In this document: positions 13,701 to 26,561 of the stretch, one piece after another
Layout of the letters: each line of letters begins with the position of its first letter
Position numbering within the stretch: the first letter of the stretch is position 1
Assembly: GCA_019722365.1 (NCBI GenBank)
Contig: JADFUC010000954.1
Span: 1,364,001-1,428,000, forward strand
Source: Lithospermum erythrorhizon
Lineage: Eukaryota > Streptophyta > Magnoliopsida > Boraginales > Boraginaceae
Length of the DNA stretch: 64,000 bases
Reading direction: 5' to 3'
Made by a program: the position numbers and the translations under genes
The notes under the pieces: generated by a model
Told to the model about the DNA's origin: nothing
The model's database searches: none
Seen by the model: the letters and a program-made list of their open reading frames with translations, nothing else

Positions 13701-14440
13701 TTTGACTAAGTTAATAACTAAACTAATTAATGTTTTTGAATACAAATCAATATAAGGCGTTATAGTATCTAACATATTTAATATGGAAAAACAAATTAAA
13801 TGAAACTGCTAGTTTTCTTTAAAAAAAATATTGTATGAAATTTTGAGGTCAAATATAAGTTGTTGACCTATAGCTTATTTGAGTTATATGTATCGAGTAG
13901 ATTATATACATCATTTACTTATATGTTCCTCTCAATTTCAGAGTTCATATATTTTAGTTTTACCAAAGACCACCTAACCCATTATTCTTTTCTCTTTTTT
14001 TAAATCCAAAATATGAATTCTCCAAAATATGAGTTCTCCTTATATTTATGTAGTATTATAAACGTGGAGAAATGAATAATCCACATTGATTAAAATATCA
14101 ATCATGGTTGAAATCTTAACCATATAATAATGACTAAATAATATTTGCGTCTCTTAACCATATAAGAATGACTAAATAATATTTGCATCAGTTAGACGAA
14201 GTTAGACGATATGCGTGTATTTATAAAGAAACATGAATATGAAGCCGTGACAAGTCGATACATAAATTTGGGATAAGAAAGATGTTGCAAATGCTCTGTG
14301 AGTTTCACAACACTTCATTATGCAAAACAGTCTTACCATTAATGATGGAATCCAGTTTCAAATATAGTGAAAGAATACAACTCTTTAACACAGTAAAGAA
14401 AACAAGAGATCAAATCTTCATGGCCAATCTCTATTCTCTA
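10741..14440. other. AT-rich intergenic region, no gene recognised
   Basis: This is 3.7 kb of low-complexity AT-rich DNA between the 5' end of the NST1-like gene and the 3' end of the NIPP1-like gene. It holds scattered repeat debris. Stretches rich in TTCGA/TCGA words at 11290-11560 and 13190-13350 resemble those at 28.6 kb and 60.5 kb. The short open frames (for example 12093-12329) show no family signature. Confidence 0.6.
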
Positions 14441-14592
14441 GCATGAATTCATTGTTCAAGAAAGTACAACATCCCATCCCATCTCGATGGCGATAACCAG
14501 CTACTGTCTACAAAATGATGGTCTTCACCTTTCTGTGATATTAACTCCCAACATGTTGGTGATTCTCTTTAACGTCGATCTTGTGCTTTTAG

Positions 14593-16878
14593 CTAACCAA
14601 ATAAATCATCATCACTATCATCATCAACCTTACTTGAATTATTGTTGGTCTTCCCGGAAGAGGAATTGTTTGCCTTCCGTTTGTCGTCATTGGCGGAAGC
14701 TTCTTGTCCGGTACCTGATGTAACAGAAGAGTATGCCCAACCAGAAGCGACTTTAGAGGGAAGTGATTCTCCATAGAGATCATCATAGATGCCACCCTTC
14801 GTGGGGGTCTTGACCTTGTTTAATACTTGTTGAAGCTTTGCAGTCACGCCCGTCTGACAGATGCTAACTTCCTTTGCCGAAGCAGATTCTTTACCTTTAG
14901 GTATTACTGTTGTCTGCACAAGGGATTCATATTTCCCCACAAGGCTTCCTTCTTTCACACCGATTGGACCAGGGTCGGTGTCTACATCTGCTCCATCGGA
15001 AACCCCAACTACTTCAACCAGTTCTCCTCCAACTTGATCCCTGAATGCTACTCTTATCCTTCTGATTCTCTTAGGAGCTCTCTCCTTCTGCTTCTCATCA
15101 TCTTTATGTTCAGAGGAGCTACGTGCCTCACTAGACTTGGTAATAGTTCCCGGTTTAGGTAGCCCATAACGATTTAAAAAAGTGTTATAAGCCAAAACAG
15201 CTTCTTCGTCTGAAGGATCAGGGGGTGGCGGTACATTGATCTCTGTGGTTTGTGGAGAAGGGAAAAGAGCTTCATTGTTCTTTCTCAGGACATAGACTCG
15301 TGTTGAAGCAGCAAACCGCAAAGACTGCCCAACCTCAAGTTCCATAGGAGAATCTTTGACCAGTCGCTCGTTTGCAACAAATGTGCCATGTGCAGACCCC
15401 AAATCAATCACATATATGCTGCAGGAGGAAGACAAATCATCTAGGTTCAGATCATTTTTTGAGACAAGTCTTGGTTATGAGGTATTATCATAAGATGACT
15501 AAGATGACCTCTTTCTCATTCTTCTTTATTCCCTTCCCATATTATAGTCACATATTTCCTCTTTTAATATGATTACAAAACTCTCTCAGTTTGAAAAATT
15601 AATATTCAATCCATCTTTTTTATTTGATTGTTTAGCTCAAAAGTGTTTTATTAAGGGGTTGTAAGACTAGTTGGTAAAGTAATAAATTTTTATCATTTGT
15701 TCAAGGTGGCCCTAACTTATTTAACAAATAAAAATGAAACAATAGAATAAAGTTTAAAAAATTTAAGAAGTGAAACACAAAAAAGTTACATTGAAAAAAG
15801 TAAACGATCAAATAAAAAAGGAACAAGAAATATTCTGTAAACAATCAAACATTTAAAGATGGAGGGAGTAGCACATAAAGTCATGATTGTCACATTTCAA
15901 TGTGCAAACTCAAACTGGTTCAAAATTAGGAATACGTAAAACAGTGTTTAAGGGAGTACTATTTTAATAGTATCATGTTACCAGAATGAGGTAATTGCAC
16001 ACTATGGGATGACTTCCACAAACATCCAACTGGTTCTGGTGTCTGATAATTTCCATCTGAATCTAATTTGCTTAATGAATTTGCTAGTAAATCATTAAAA
16101 TTATCATTAAAATTTCAGGGGAGTAATACTCATTTTACATGTGCAAGAACTATATAAGTAGCTAACACCAATGAACTAATTGTTTTAAGTTTCCTTCTGC
16201 AATTAAGAATTTAGACAACAAAAGTGGTTTGCAACTCAATTTCCAGTAGGATAACTTCAAGGTTTTAAAATAAACATTTATTGCATACAGGTCAGGCAAA
16301 AACTATAATCTATAAGGTTATAGGGAGAGAAAAGGTGGAAACAGCAGTGAAATGGCAATTAATTGAAGAAAACTGGTTTCCTTGAAAAATTTATGAACTC
16401 AAAAGAGTATAGTTACAAACCTCCCATTCTTATGAGGAACAACAGCTGCATGCTGCCTTGACACAGACTGATGATCAAGCACAAAATCGCATGTATGAAA
16501 CTGTCGTCCAAAGATGTGCCTTCGTTTGCTTAAGTTGATTTGGTCAAGTACTTCACCGTCCTTTATGACATCAAGATGAAAAACACCAGGTCGTGGCTCA
16601 ATGGCCCAGTCAGGAGGATTCCATGTAGACTGCCCACCTCCAACTTGACTTAAATTTTGTGCTGGAACAACATCCGTTCCCACAGGCTTTTGAGGAGTAA
16701 TATGCTGACTTTGGTTGTGATTTTGGTGGTCAGAAGTCTGGGAATGAGAAATTGAATGCGGAATTACTTTTGAAGCAGGTGGAGTCGTTGCTAGTTTGGA
16801 TGCTGAATTTTTTGTAACTGAAAATGGTTCTATTGTCTCTGCTTTCTTAAAACGATCTAGCCCCGACCTACCGTACAT
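14593..16878 (-). CDS. NIPP1-like FHA-domain regulator of protein phosphatase 1 (2 coding exons, 427 aa)
   Basis: Exons 16878-16421 and 15418-14593 join through a 1,002 bp GT-AG intron that splits a Ser codon (AG/C) inside the FHA domain. The N-terminus reads MYGRSGLDRFKKAETIEP. The FHA domain covers about residues 98-200 and shows the phosphothreonine-binding signatures FGR (123-125), SRQH (140-143) and GSAHGTF. A basic patch then carries the PP1-docking RVxF motif as RVAF (275-278), preceded by KRIRRI as in animal NIPP1/PPP1R8. The C-terminus is Ser/Asn-rich and ends DDDSDDDLFG. Family knowledge: NIPP1 is a nuclear scaffold that binds and restrains PP1 and joins phosphorylated splicing and transcription factors; the Arabidopsis counterpart is At5g47790 (recalled). 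The ATG at 16878 is chosen over an upstream in-frame extension that reads through the presumed 5'UTR splice site. The gene looks intact. Confidence 0.9.
15600..15873. repeat. MITE-like element in the NIPP1-like intron
   Basis: The left end (CAATCCATC-TTTTTTATTTGATTGTTT) and right end (AAACAATCAAACATTTAAAGATGGAGGGAGTA) are roughly inverted relative to each other. The right end shows the CTCCCTCCATC-type terminus common in plant Stowaway-like MITEs. The element is about 270 bp with no coding capacity. Confidence 0.35.
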
Positions 16879-18297
16879 CCTTGCAATCTTACTTCTGTCG
16901 ACTATATCTCCTTTCAGAATAGCAATGGAAAAACACCACCACAACAGTATTGAATCTCAGCACTATTACATCTCATCAATATCGTATAATCATTTGTGAT
17001 CGACGATTGGTGAACCTTCCACCTATAACCACAATGGACAAACAGAATGTCATGACCAAGCATGGAGAGATTCCATCTATGAGATTAATTGCACATATTA
17101 AATGCGAGTAAATCTTTTTAGCTTAGATCTCATTATACAGTATTATGTAAGTAGGTCAGTTTATGGGCTTCCAGATTCAAGCCATGGCCACCTTAAAGCC
17201 TACACAATAATTTCCGTCCATGTTTACAGCAGATACACAACTTAAGCACACTGCAAAGAATGGGGACATAAATGCAGAAGTGTTTTCTCCATATTCTAAA
17301 TCCTAGAACAAACTTACACAAATATCGATAGAGTATACATTGCGATAACAATAATAAGCTCAAGTGTAGTCCCCGAACAATGACATAAAGATTGAGGAAG
17401 CAAACAAAAAGTTGGGTACAGAGGAAGCAGAGACAAAATGAATCAAATTTGACTTCCAGTAACTGAGAAGGATAAATCATTGTAACAATCCACCTAATGT
17501 GTTTATATGCTTGGTTGACAGATCAAGACAAACTTGGACGTTATTCGTATATTATTCTGTTCTCTGATTACTGTAGCAAAGTGACCATGCAGCTTAACCG
17601 TCTACTGCATCTCTATCCAGAAAGCAAATAGTTCCGTAATACTGAATAAACATCAACTAAACATTAACAAAACCTGATGACTTAGAGATACAGCTTCAAA
17701 TACTAAAGAACTTAATCTCCATCCCACTGTAAGGGGAATTATACGATGTTATATAGTTAATGGTGTGCACAAAAGAGACATAATAAGAAACTACGCTTGC
17801 TGATTTCGAATGATGACTTCAAAAAAGTCATGGTTCCTTAAATAATGATCACATATAAGTAACCAGTACTATAAAGTAGAATGGAGTGGTTCACAAGAAC
17901 TTAAGTTATAGAACTCGATATACACAAGCGTTGACCATATCTACGAATGGATAGTTAGTAGTGTGTTAGGATTGCTGTACTTTGGTTTATGGTCACATCC
18001 CCGATACACTAAGTATATCAATGCAGAACATGTGGTTCCAAAATATCACAAGCCCATTCCCCAAACTTAAAATCACAAAAATCCCAGCAACAATACTTGC
18101 AAAATCCATTACAAGATTCCCCATTTTCATACCTTAAACATATCAGATAAATCAACTTTGAACTAAATCGAGACTGGATTGAGAGGCGGGGGGGTTGGTC
18201 ATTAATTCATTATTGGTTAACACTGCTCCGGACACTAAGTTGCAGTCACTAACTTAAATCAATCCCTGGGAATTACAAAGTTGTTGCTTACATATAA

Positions 18298-18475
18298 CCA
18301 AATAAATCAAAATGGCTCACTACACTGCCTACGTTTATCGTCTAGTTTGGAGTTAGGGGTAGCAGATAGTATTATCACTAGATCTTAGGCCAATTCGAAA
18401 ACACTCTCCCTGTTATCAATAACACTGCAAACAATCACCCTATTTAACTTAGACGAGAGCTCATTGTGGCATGTT
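18298..18475 (+). repeat. SINE-like repeat, copy 3
   Basis: It shares AAATAAATCAAAATGGCTCACTAC, a short GTAGCAGATAGT block, CCAATTCGAAAACA, TTAACTTAGACGAGAG and a terminal TTGTGGCATGTTGTTTTG with copies 1 and 2. It is more diverged than they are. It is in the presumed 5'UTR intron of the NIPP1-like gene, antisense to it. Confidence 0.45.
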
Positions 18476-18761
18476 GTTTTGCTTCACACATAACATAAAA
18501 ATCCTAACTTTATATATCAACATCAAATCTATTAACTATAAGTATATTGAAATAAAAATTAATAAAAACTGACACCATATCATATAAAGCTCAGACTCTG
18601 GAAAAAAAATTCAAACATTAACTTGAAGGAAATTAAATTGAATAAATTACCTGGTAAATATTTGAATAAATTAAAGAAAACCCTTTTTTGGGTTTTAAGT
18701 ATTATTTGAATCGATCTTTGGAAGAGTTCGGATTGGAAGCTGAATATGGTGGAGGAGATGC

Positions 18762-18787
18762 GGGGGTGGGGTGGGGTGGGGTGGGGG
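18762..18787 (+). promoter_or_regulatory. G-quadruplex-capable GGGGT tract at the NIPP1-like promoter
   Basis: Five runs of four or five G are separated by single T (GGGGGT then GGGGT repeats). This meets the usual G3+N1-7 quadruplex pattern easily. The G-rich strand is the + strand, the template for the minus-strand gene. It sits about 110 bp upstream of the inferred first-exon donor, so near the transcription start. Confidence 0.5.
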
Positions 18788-18799
18788 TAGAAATTACAG

Positions 18800-21230
18800 T
18801 TCCCTATAGGGTGTTTCTTTTTAATATTTTATTACTTTTTATTTTATTTTATTTATAGATAATGTATTCATTCAATAATTATTCAGAGCCCACTTTTGTC
18901 AGCTTACAAAGTATTTTGCAAGCACTTTACTTATAAATAAGTTAGACCATTTGATGTTATAGCTATATAATTTATCCACTCACCTGGCCAATTAAACGGG
19001 CTATTTTGTTCTTTACATCTTAAATTAAGAGTATTTTAGTAATTTCACTCTCTAATTTTAATATAAAAAACGGAAGTTCAAAGGAGATGTTTTATGTGAT
19101 TAAACAGGGTTGTTTGAATTTACTTTTTTATCCTTTTGTAAGCAAGTTGCTAACTATTTTTGTGTAAGCCGCTAAATTATCCTCAATTATTCACGGGAAG
19201 TACATTGACCGGCAACACCCGTTGACACCATCATGGTATGTAAAAGTGCTTAATCCATAAAACTAATGTAATATTATTGTGATTACTTGCATATGACTCT
19301 TGTCCATGATTCGGAAAAGTCGAATACAACACATCTTCCGTGAAAAAAAAAGGTTTTTGATGTTCTTGTCAATGAGATGTAATTCAAATGATATTTAAAC
19401 TATTAAACTTAAAAACTAATGTAATAAATACATATAAAGGTTCAAGAAATTCAATATTGATAGGAAATCGCATAATTTCATGATTTTCATTTTCATCATC
19501 TTAGAATGCATGTTTCCATTCATGAGTGTTCACCACCATTTGCAATGAGTGTACTTCCTACAATAGCGCTTCAAGTGTCATTAAGGTCCACTGGGGGGAG
19601 CCATGGGAACACCATACACGCATCTAAATAAGTAATTTTTAATATTTAAATAATTATTTTATTTCTGAATATAATTTTTGTCATTATTATACTTAAAAAT
19701 AGGAGGCAAAATAGTCATTTCACCCCTCCAACAAATAATGTTTGGGTGTATATAACAGCTCAGCCATTTTGGGTTAAATCCATTTGAGATACCAATTTGG
19801 ATTATAATGGCACCTTCTGTGTAGGATTTGTTGCAGTGAGTAGGTAGTAAGATAATGTAAAAGTTAAACCACTTGTTTAGTAAAACTCTAAATATCTAGT
19901 TAGATGTAAATTATTTTTCTCATTCTATTTGTTTTTTCAATAATCAAAATTAACAAACTTTAATGTCTTAATAAACTTATATAACTTTGTTACAAAGCAA
20001 AATTATAATGTTAATACGGAATAGTAAAATATGGTTAATATACTATATTTTGGTATATTTCACAAAATATTGTATAAGATATTAAAAATTATTTGAGGTT
20101 GAAGTTTAAAGAGTCAACACATCAAAATTAGAAAGTCTCGATTCATTTTTATTTCAAAATTTGAACCTAAAATCTAATTATTGATGAAAATTCGGTTTTG
20201 TTGTTATGTTAAAGGAATAATTGAATGTCTTCAAGAATAAAACGAAGAAAAATGACAATTTAAAATGCTGTTCAACATAGGGGTAATTAGTTGAGCTCTT
20301 AAATCAAATATTCACTACAGTTTAAAAAATAAAATGAGAATTTCAAATAATATAAATGGATTCAAGATCTAAACCTTTTTATTAAGAATTCATGGACTAA
20401 TTTGTCCGTTTAATTTGAAATAAATTTTCTCATTCACCTTATTTAAGAAATATAGGTGAGTTGTAAGTTAGATTCACCTAAATAAATATAAGAAAAAGTT
20501 TGGTATCCCTAATTTATATTCTTCAGCCTAAAATCCTTATTTTTCAAAAAAATGCAAGGGTTAAATTCATTTGACTTCCTAAACTTTACTCAATTGATCA
20601 ATTTACCCTTGAACTATCCAGTTCGATAATTCGATTATATGCATAATTAATTTTGTTCCCTTGTTGAAAAGTCAAATGATGCCAATGTGGCTGACACGTG
20701 TTTGCCATGTGGCTCACTATTTGTCTGACACATGGTGAGCTAGATGGTTGCCACGTTGTTTCAGATCGACGCCAACTCCACAAGTTCTAACCTTTCCTTA
20801 TAGTTTTTGCAAATTAGTCGGCCATTAATTCAAAATTGAAACTCATATAAAATTTTGCTCGAAAATTCTCAAAATTCTAGAAAAATATTTCTAATTGAAT
20901 TATACAAAAAATATAAATTAAAGATTAAAAATTAATCTGTATCATCGTATTTATCTGTATAATCCATCGATTCAACTATTTGGCAGATATAGAAACTAAT
21001 TCATAAAAATCCAAAGAAAATTCGGTAAAATCAAGAAAAATATTTTGATTTAACTACATAATTGTTGATTAACAATTTATCGTATTTGATTCAATTAATC
21101 ACATATATCATATTAATTGAATTAAATAAATATCAAATAGCAATTTTAACATATCAAATTCAGATCTAAACATATAAACAATTTATATAGCATAATTACG
21201 TAATTATAATACTCGAAGTCAGCTCGATGT
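18800..21230. other. AT-rich intergenic region with repeat fragments
   Basis: No gene is recognised. A word such as TTGTTTTTTCAATA..AAAATT-ACAAACTT at 19930-19960 recurs near 27205-27245. A stretch at 20555-20790 (TTAAATTCATTTGACTTCC..TGACACGTG) resembles a plant-wide dispersed repeat. The 61-codon open frame at 20598-20783 lies in that repeat and is not a gene. Confidence 0.5.
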
Positions 21231-21239
21231 CAATCAAGT

Positions 21240-21879
21240 GGTTTTACGGATTAAAATAATAATTATCTAACCGATTACTAGGATCTACGAGATTATAAAA
21301 ACAGTAATTAATCAGAGATTTCTTATGTACCTTACACCTTGAAGTTGCACCGGAATAAAATTAGAGGAGTCTCCGAACAACCAAAATAGGTTGTCTCTAA
21401 GTATAGTCCACACCAACGATTGATCAAACTTTTCCGTCGGTTTTACTAAAACAATTAAAGTGAAAACAAAATAATAAAGAAAAGAAACTATTTTTCTTCC
21501 TAAGAGGATCGAACTAGGGTGGAGAGGAGATTAGAGAATTATCAACTTCAAAAGTTGGAAGAATTAGAGCAATTGATTTGTGAGAGGTTGAGCACTATTT
21601 ATAGGCCAACACTTTAGAGTTTCACGGACAAACAATCTAGACTCCATCCCCTAGATTCGATTTTTGCCCCGAATGTTTCTCATGCTTCGCTTAGACCGAA
21701 AAGTAATCATATTATCGTATGCGACTCTTAGGCTCGAATAAAAGAGTAATATATTAATTTATGTTAGCCGAACATTGTATTAATATATAGATTATGAGCG
21801 ATCTTGCAAGCCATCAGAACCCCGATGCTCCAGAGTTAATCCTAATATTTATGAGATATAATATCTCATATTTCCAACA
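21240..21879 (-). mobile_element. LTR of a retrotransposon, family A (minus orientation)
   Basis: On the minus strand it begins TGTTGGAAATATGAGATATT and runs through a segment that matches 57320-58075 in order. Shared landmarks are TAACATAAATTAATATATTACT, CTTTAATTGTT-TAGTAAAA, AATCGTTGGTGTG and AGAGACAACCTATTTTGG. Two unlinked copies of a TG-initiated, noncoding sequence of 650-750 bp fit an LTR. The lower edge is uncertain. Confidence 0.6.
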
Positions 21880-23144
21880 CTAACAATTGAAATTTCACCA
21901 TAATAGTTTTCTTCTTGTTATACCTTAACCCGGAAAGTGGTAATCGTATTGTAGTTTGATCATGTTGTTGTGTGTGAAATCTTATGCTCAATTGACAAGA
22001 GTAATATATTAATTCATGTTACTGAATATCTCGTTAATATATAGATTATGAGCGGACTCTAATCCTAATATGTTCATTGTCGAACAATCAAAGATACAAT
22101 TGAACTTATAATATTAAATGTGTAATCGGTTGTACAATCTAATTGTTATGAACTCTGATTGATGGAAAACTCTATGGATATATGAGTATAAATACAAATC
22201 CATAGATCCAGGGATCTTAAAGTGGTTACTACATTACTTAAAAATACACATAATACAATATATAAATAACAGAGTACTTATAATGCAAAATGGAGTAAAT
22301 TCCACCAATAACCTAGACGCTTCAAATTCACAACGTGAATTTGATCATCTCCCTTCGCCTCCTTGTTGTAATATCAATCGATGATATCTCTGCCGATCCA
22401 CACTGTGAGTAGGCCGAATCAAGAATCTGGATGATGCAGAATATGTCAACAAAACCAAAATCACAAGAATTTTCTTGGGAGTAAAAATCGTCAAGTGCTT
22501 TAGGTTTTTTTGATCCATATTATGTCATGAAAAACCCTAAAGTTTATATGTGGCCAGTTAAAACAAACCCGATAAGCAACCCGTTAAGTATTAGCTTGAC
22601 TCGCTAACTCTATTAGTTCGTTAAGACACTAATGAGTTGCTAATGTGTTGAATTATTTAATTAGCTTAATTAAATAGTAATGAGTCAATATCAATAATAA
22701 TCTCAAGTTATTGATAAATACTAAATATTCGAACCAATAAATAACTATTTAATTGATTCTCTATTTGTTCAATCGATATTCTTACATAAAATGTAACTCC
22801 TTTGTAATCAGAAATACATTTCTCAATTATACGCTTCCTCTTTAATTTCATACATGAAATATAACTCAACGCCACCGATGTGTGTGACCTTCTAGGCTCG
22901 ATAATAGTAAGTTGTGGCACAATAATAATTGACCAATTACTATTATTATGCACGATTAACGAGTAAGATATAGCAATCGGCCATAACTCTTTAAATTATC
23001 ATGAGAACCCACACTAGTAATATACAATTACTAAGTTGAACACTAAGTTCTGATAATCACATTTAACCCAACTGGTAAATGAATTGATACATAATTGTCG
23101 CAACGGGCATAATAAGTGGAATCAATTCTCATTGATTTCCAACA
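21880..23144 (-). mobile_element. Second LTR-like segment (family B), probably nested in family A
   Basis: On the minus strand it begins TGTTGGAAATCAATGAGAAT immediately after a 22 bp TGTTGG-initiated fragment (23166-23145) that resembles the start of family A. It ends where the longer family-A start begins at 21879. This family-A fragment / insert / family-A start arrangement suggests nested insertion. The segment is noncoding; an internal AATATATTACT..AATATATAGATTATGAGC block (about 21990-22060) is related to family A. Confidence 0.45.
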
Positions 23145-23166
23145 CTAATATCTCATATATCCAACA

Positions 23167-25440
23167 CTCTCACTTGCTCTTGGAAAATTACTTGTAACCG
23201 ATTACTTATTTACCGATTATATTTTAAAAGAATAATCGTACTCGATATCTAACATTCAAGCTATGGTAAGATTTGTGTCACCAAACTCTTGCACCCGCTC
23301 TTTTCTTGGTTTTATGAATTAATCTGATTCCAGTACTATATTGGTGATGCACATCATAATCATCCTTAATTCTCCAAGAGGCCAGAAATCTAACTGTTAT
23401 ATCCGTCATTTAATATCATATAATGTAAAAACCATTTTGAAACCATTATCTTAGTAAAGATACCAACACAATGCCGTTATAATACTTGCTACGTAGGACA
23501 TTTGTCAGGTCAAAGTACATTACTCTAGTAAAGTGAAATACTATCACGTAAGTCTAAGATTCGCCATTTAACATAAGTTCTATGAGAATCTACTTAGGGT
23601 AGAGATATACTATCTTCTAAGTTTTCATGTAAGTCAAGTCCAATCCTGCATTCGAACACTGTTTCGACATCCACACCCATGTGATTAATTAGATTTTATT
23701 AGAATAAGCATACTCCCTTCCGATCCAAGAAACGTGATCTAGACAATCATTCACATACTAACCAATTTGGCAAGATTTCAATTAGTGTACACTTGATTAG
23801 GAACAAGCAATCTCATGGTTCTCTAAGCTTGATAGAGGATTTCTTGTTTAGATAACGTATATGAAGATCTCTCTAGAGAAATGTCTTATTGCTTAAAAGA
23901 ATCAATTTGTTATTCTAATAATAACATCACCATTTTTCAATAACAAATGATACGGTAAACTTTCATTCGAATAAGAAGTTGATATTCGAATATGTTTACG
24001 GAAGAAAACAGATGTGCTTTCTCCCACTGAATCATGCATCATCCATGTTCTTCTTTTGATTGATTGAATCATGTATTCTAATCACTCATGAGAAAATAGT
24101 CATGGGATGTTAGATTAAGTCAGTAAGTATACCTTCAAATCTTACATACATTTAAGTCTATCAAGACATGTAAACAAGATGATCACGACATCATCTTCTA
24201 AGCATTGTTCTCAAGAATAATATTTACATCCATATACTAGAACACTTCTGATGTATTAGTGTTTATGGCTAAAGTGATTAAGGTATATAAGACATTATTA
24301 CACGTCCATAGGTTTTTCTTATCATGTTCAGAACATGACTGACTCTTGGCTTTCGTTCCCAGATTAGGAGTCACCTATCTAATATACTAGACTCATCTTT
24401 GCATATTTTTATACTATCTCAAACATCCAAACTCTTTTACTATCAAGGTAGCAATCATCAAGATGAAGCTTCTTATGTTATCCTATTTACAAAAAGAATC
24501 TTGGTTATATTAGTTATGATACACTTCATGGAATAATTTTCACAGTTACCGTAAGGTTTATTTAGTTCGATAACTAAACATTGCAGGAAGATCAATAATC
24601 GATCTTCTAGAACCAACCATGATAGTTTTCATTGTTACCTCTATTATCTTTCCATTACTTGACATATCTTTTCAATTCATAACAGACTCCTCGTAGGAAT
24701 TGTTCGCACGTGTTAACATGACATTCTATATGAAATCTAAGTGGGAGAAGATCTTCATTAGAGATGTCAGGTTCAAGTAGAGAATTTGTCTAATTTCAGT
24801 TTATCCACTTTTAGACTCCATGACATTTACATTATATAAATATCATATCGAGCTCAATCCATATTATATATTGAGCAAATACAGATTTTCTTACGACGGT
24901 TACGACCATACCATCAACAACTTAAATATGGGAATGTCTTGTTCCTTAATAACTTGTATATCACATACAATGATCGTAGAGTCAGCAGCTCCCACCCGAC
25001 CTTTGAACTCCTAGTTCATCTTCTTCCCCAAAGAAGATTCTTTACTTTTGAAAGTAAAAATTCACTATGAAATAAGAAGTAAAAAGATTCATAACACAAT
25101 CGCTAGACCACAAGTTGATACGCTTGGTATAACACTTGAACACCTAATAGAAATGCAGAAACTGTGTTGGCTGAGATACGATGTCGGAGAACACTCGACA
25201 CAACACGATAAGGCCGGGACAGAGATAAACAATACCGAAGTAAAAATACCACAAGATGGTAACCCAATTCGTAACATGCACTGAACGCCCGGGGCAACTC
25301 CGCCTTCCAACGAAGGAATCCACTGCTTTATAACGGTAATTACAAATAAGTGTCTTTTATCTCCTTGAACGCCTCCTATTCTACTCCCTATCAAGCATGT
25401 ATAAGTCCAAAGCTCCCCTAACTTTGCTACACATATCCTC
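23167..25440 (-). mobile_element. Noncoding interior of an LTR element (LARD-like or decayed)
   Basis: On the minus strand this sequence precedes a purine tract (GAGCAAGTGAGAG) and the TG of the LTR at 23166, as expected for the 3' end of an internal domain. No gag or pol motif is recognisable in any frame. The open frames at 25048-25448 overlap each other on both strands and show no family signature. It may be a large non-autonomous derivative or simply decayed. Confidence 0.35.
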
Positions 25441-26061
25441 CACAACATACTACTATCCCATTATGTTTCTTAATGTGATTAACAACTAAAAGCAAGATCA
25501 GAGTAAGTAGGTGTTAATAAATAGCTTGTACAATTGTATATACTAAATGAGTTTTATGTAACAACCCCGCACATTCAAATTCTACAATAAAAGATAAAAT
25601 CTTTTAAGCTCTTTTCCTCACAAAATAATGCAGAACTCTCTATTATTTTCGGTGAAGTCTAGGTCTACAAGTGAGACCTTTATATAGTGTAGGCACAAAC
25701 AAGTTTATGGTAATAACTTCCATAAACAAAACCTTCCATAATTGCTTTGATACTTTCCTTGTCCCAAAACCAATCAAATCTACACTTTTATGCTTGGGTA
25801 CACTCCCAAGACATACCATTTATAAGACAACATCTCTTCCAATTATTACCAAATTCAGCAAAATCTCAAAATATCTACACAATATTTGACAAGAATAACC
25901 TGGTTAGAACTTCAACCTGTCACACTTGTTCCAACGCCACATCGCTCACGCTTTGCCTATCAACAAAATTGCCACTATCAAAAATACTAAAAAACCTCCT
26001 TTGGCTAATATTTTTTAGGCAAACACATACTCCACACATCAATAATATCTCCCCTTTTGCC
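25440..26061 (-). mobile_element. Third minus-oriented LTR (family C) with polypurine tract and TATA box
   Basis: On the minus strand GCAAAAGGGGAGATATT (26061-26045) is a classic copia-type polypurine tract. TATTGATGTGTGG follows it, as at an LTR start. About 360 bp downstream is a TATA box (CACTATATAAAGG, near 25677-25689). The lower end of the LTR is estimated. The upstream stretch 26062-26560 is presumably the 3' part of its interior but shows no pol motif. Confidence 0.5.
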
Positions 26062-26561
26062 TGCTAAAAAAGTGGAATCCAAGATACGATAAAGCGATGA
26101 ATTTTTACCCATTAGCATCACACGAAATGCCAACACTGCAGAACCTCCGGCCCGACCATTGACTCCACACATGTCAAGTTCATCATGAACATGTACATCC
26201 GAGACGTAGACAACATTGGCTTCACTTCTTTCACGAAGATCCTCTTGATCTCCACACTTTTACGCTTAGCAACACGCATTACTTCCCGATAATCATTCTT
26301 GATTTGTGTCTGCCGGTACTCAACTCTTGGACAAACCGTCATCGACTTCTCGGGTTTGACAGTTGTTGCTAGATTTCTTGCAACTTTGATCATCAAGAGA
26401 CATTTCAAATGCACAAAGAGTAACCAAATACCTCATCAACCCTCATGATCAAGATGTCATTTTGCCTCTTCCACGGGTAAGGTACCGTACTTTCGAGTCG
26501 AATTCCTCGAAGCAGATTTGAGTAACTTTCTCTGAAATCTTTCTTCGTACATCTTCGCTTA

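Larger units (their letters stand above)
16879..18790 (-). promoter_or_regulatory. Probable 5'UTR intron, first exon and promoter of the NIPP1-like gene
   Basis: On the minus strand CAG/GTAATT at about 18652 is a good donor, and CTGAAAG at 16911-16917 is a plausible acceptor just upstream of the ATG. This gives a noncoding first exon around 18653-18760 and a 1.7 kb 5'UTR intron. SINE-like copy 3 lies in it. The 17193-17480 open frame inside it has no family signal. Confidence 0.4.

Noticed and set aside
16879..16944. Upstream in-frame extension of the NIPP1-like protein
   Set aside because: It probably crosses a 5'UTR splice acceptor near 16911. MYGRSGLDRF is the expected family start.
20598..20783. 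61-codon minus-strand frame
   Set aside because: It falls in a plant dispersed repeat (TGACACGTG region) and has no protein signature.
25048..25448. Overlapping open frames on both strands between LTR pieces
   Set aside because: Up to four frames are open over the same bases with no conserved motif. This fits noncoding element interior better than a gene.
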